In this document: piece after piece, positions 5,874-5,961 of the stretch
Position numbering within the stretch: position 1 is the stretch's first letter
Layout of the letters: every line of letters begins with the position of its first letter
From: JANNAV01 sp031384695
GTDB taxonomy: Bacteria; Pseudomonadota; Alphaproteobacteria; Rhodobacterales; Rhodobacteraceae
Direction of reading: 5' to 3'
DNA: 5,961 nt
Assembly (NCBI GenBank): GCA_031384695.1
Contig: JANNAV010000138.1
Span: forward strand, 1 to 5,961
Notes under the pieces: model-generated
Databases searched by the model: none
Told to the model about the DNA's origin: nothing
Seen by the model: only the letters and a program-made list of their open reading frames with translations
Made by a program: the position numbers and the translations under genes

Positions 5874-5961
5874 ATGACAATCTTCAAGTTCACCGAAGCC
5901 CGCATACGCGAGCTACCCCTTGGCTCCGGCATCCACCGCGACACCGACGTCAAGGGCCTTC
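5874..5961 (+). CDS. Tyrosine-type integrase, N-terminal 29 codons (runs off window)
   Basis: The ORF starts MTIFKFTEARIRELPLGSG, continues with HRDTDVKGL, and stays open to the window end; an in-frame TAG at 5814 limits any upstream start. FKFTEA, LPLGSGIHRD and a VKGL turn are what I recall at the N-terminus of alphaproteobacterial phage/island integrases with an arm-DNA-binding domain, where VKGL begins the first beta strands. The catalytic R-H-R-Y domain is outside the window, so the family call rests on this short match plus context: the gene starts 141 bases from a truncated tRNA-Asn and reads away from it, into the presumed element. AGGA lies 11 bases before the ATG, rather far. In-frame GTG codons at 5853 and 5865 are possible alternative starts. 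Confidence 0.72.
   Translation, partial: MTIFKFTEARIRELPLGSGIHRDTDVKGL

Noticed and set aside
5738..5875. Minus-strand ORF reading MENTVLSTVSETTPDD... and ending GDQLPF just right of the tRNA fragment
   Set aside because: It is only about 45 codons from the internal ATG, has no good ribosome binding site, and overlaps the integrase start and leader on the opposite strand. The integrase frame has recognisable protein sequence, so this is most likely a shadow.

Overview
The window looks like a chromosomal segment of an alphaproteobacterium of the Rhodobacterales / Paracoccaceae type (Rhodobacter, Paracoccus, Gemmobacter-like). The reasons are the high G+C of the core genes (one 60-base line of pyc counted by hand is 70% G+C), an alphaproteobacterial pyruvate carboxylase, urea-transporter ATPase remnants, and a short intergenic string that I recall from that group. 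The genus cannot be fixed from this window.

Layout, left to right. Bases 1-603 (+) are the C-terminal 200 residues of a secreted RTX (hemolysin-type, calcium-binding) protein: 13 back-to-back nonapeptide repeats, then a type I secretion C-terminus. Bases 709-4149 (+) are a complete, intact pyruvate carboxylase (pyc, 1146 aa) with its own ribosome binding site, ending at a GC-rich hairpin. Convergent with it, on the minus strand, is a decayed piece of a urea ABC transporter operon: an urtE pseudogene (4250-5062) and, overlapping it by ATGA, the last ~35 codons of a truncated urtD (5059 to about 5163-5184). urtE carries a destroyed Walker A glycine, an in-frame 114-base insertion made of two near-perfect palindromes, and a premature TGA 13 codons before its ancestral stop.

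From about 5185 the base composition drops (hand counts of about 50% and 43% G+C on two 60-base lines). This stretch holds a small unrecognised ORF (5222-5506, -), a pair of TGTTACCC direct repeats, a strong terminator, and the 3' 46 bases of a tRNA-Asn(GTT) gene (5687-5732, -) whose 5' half is missing. Just to its right, an integrase gene starts at 5874 (+) and runs off the window. A tRNA 3' fragment beside an integrase is the classic end of an integrative element. The orientation predicts that the element extends to the right, with the intact tRNA-Asn at its far end.

The genes do not form one pathway. Pyc is housekeeping anaplerosis, the RTX protein is an exported accessory product, and the right third is the scarred edge of a genomic island next to a dying urea-uptake operon. 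The most unusual item is the open-reading-frame-preserving palindromic element inside urtE.
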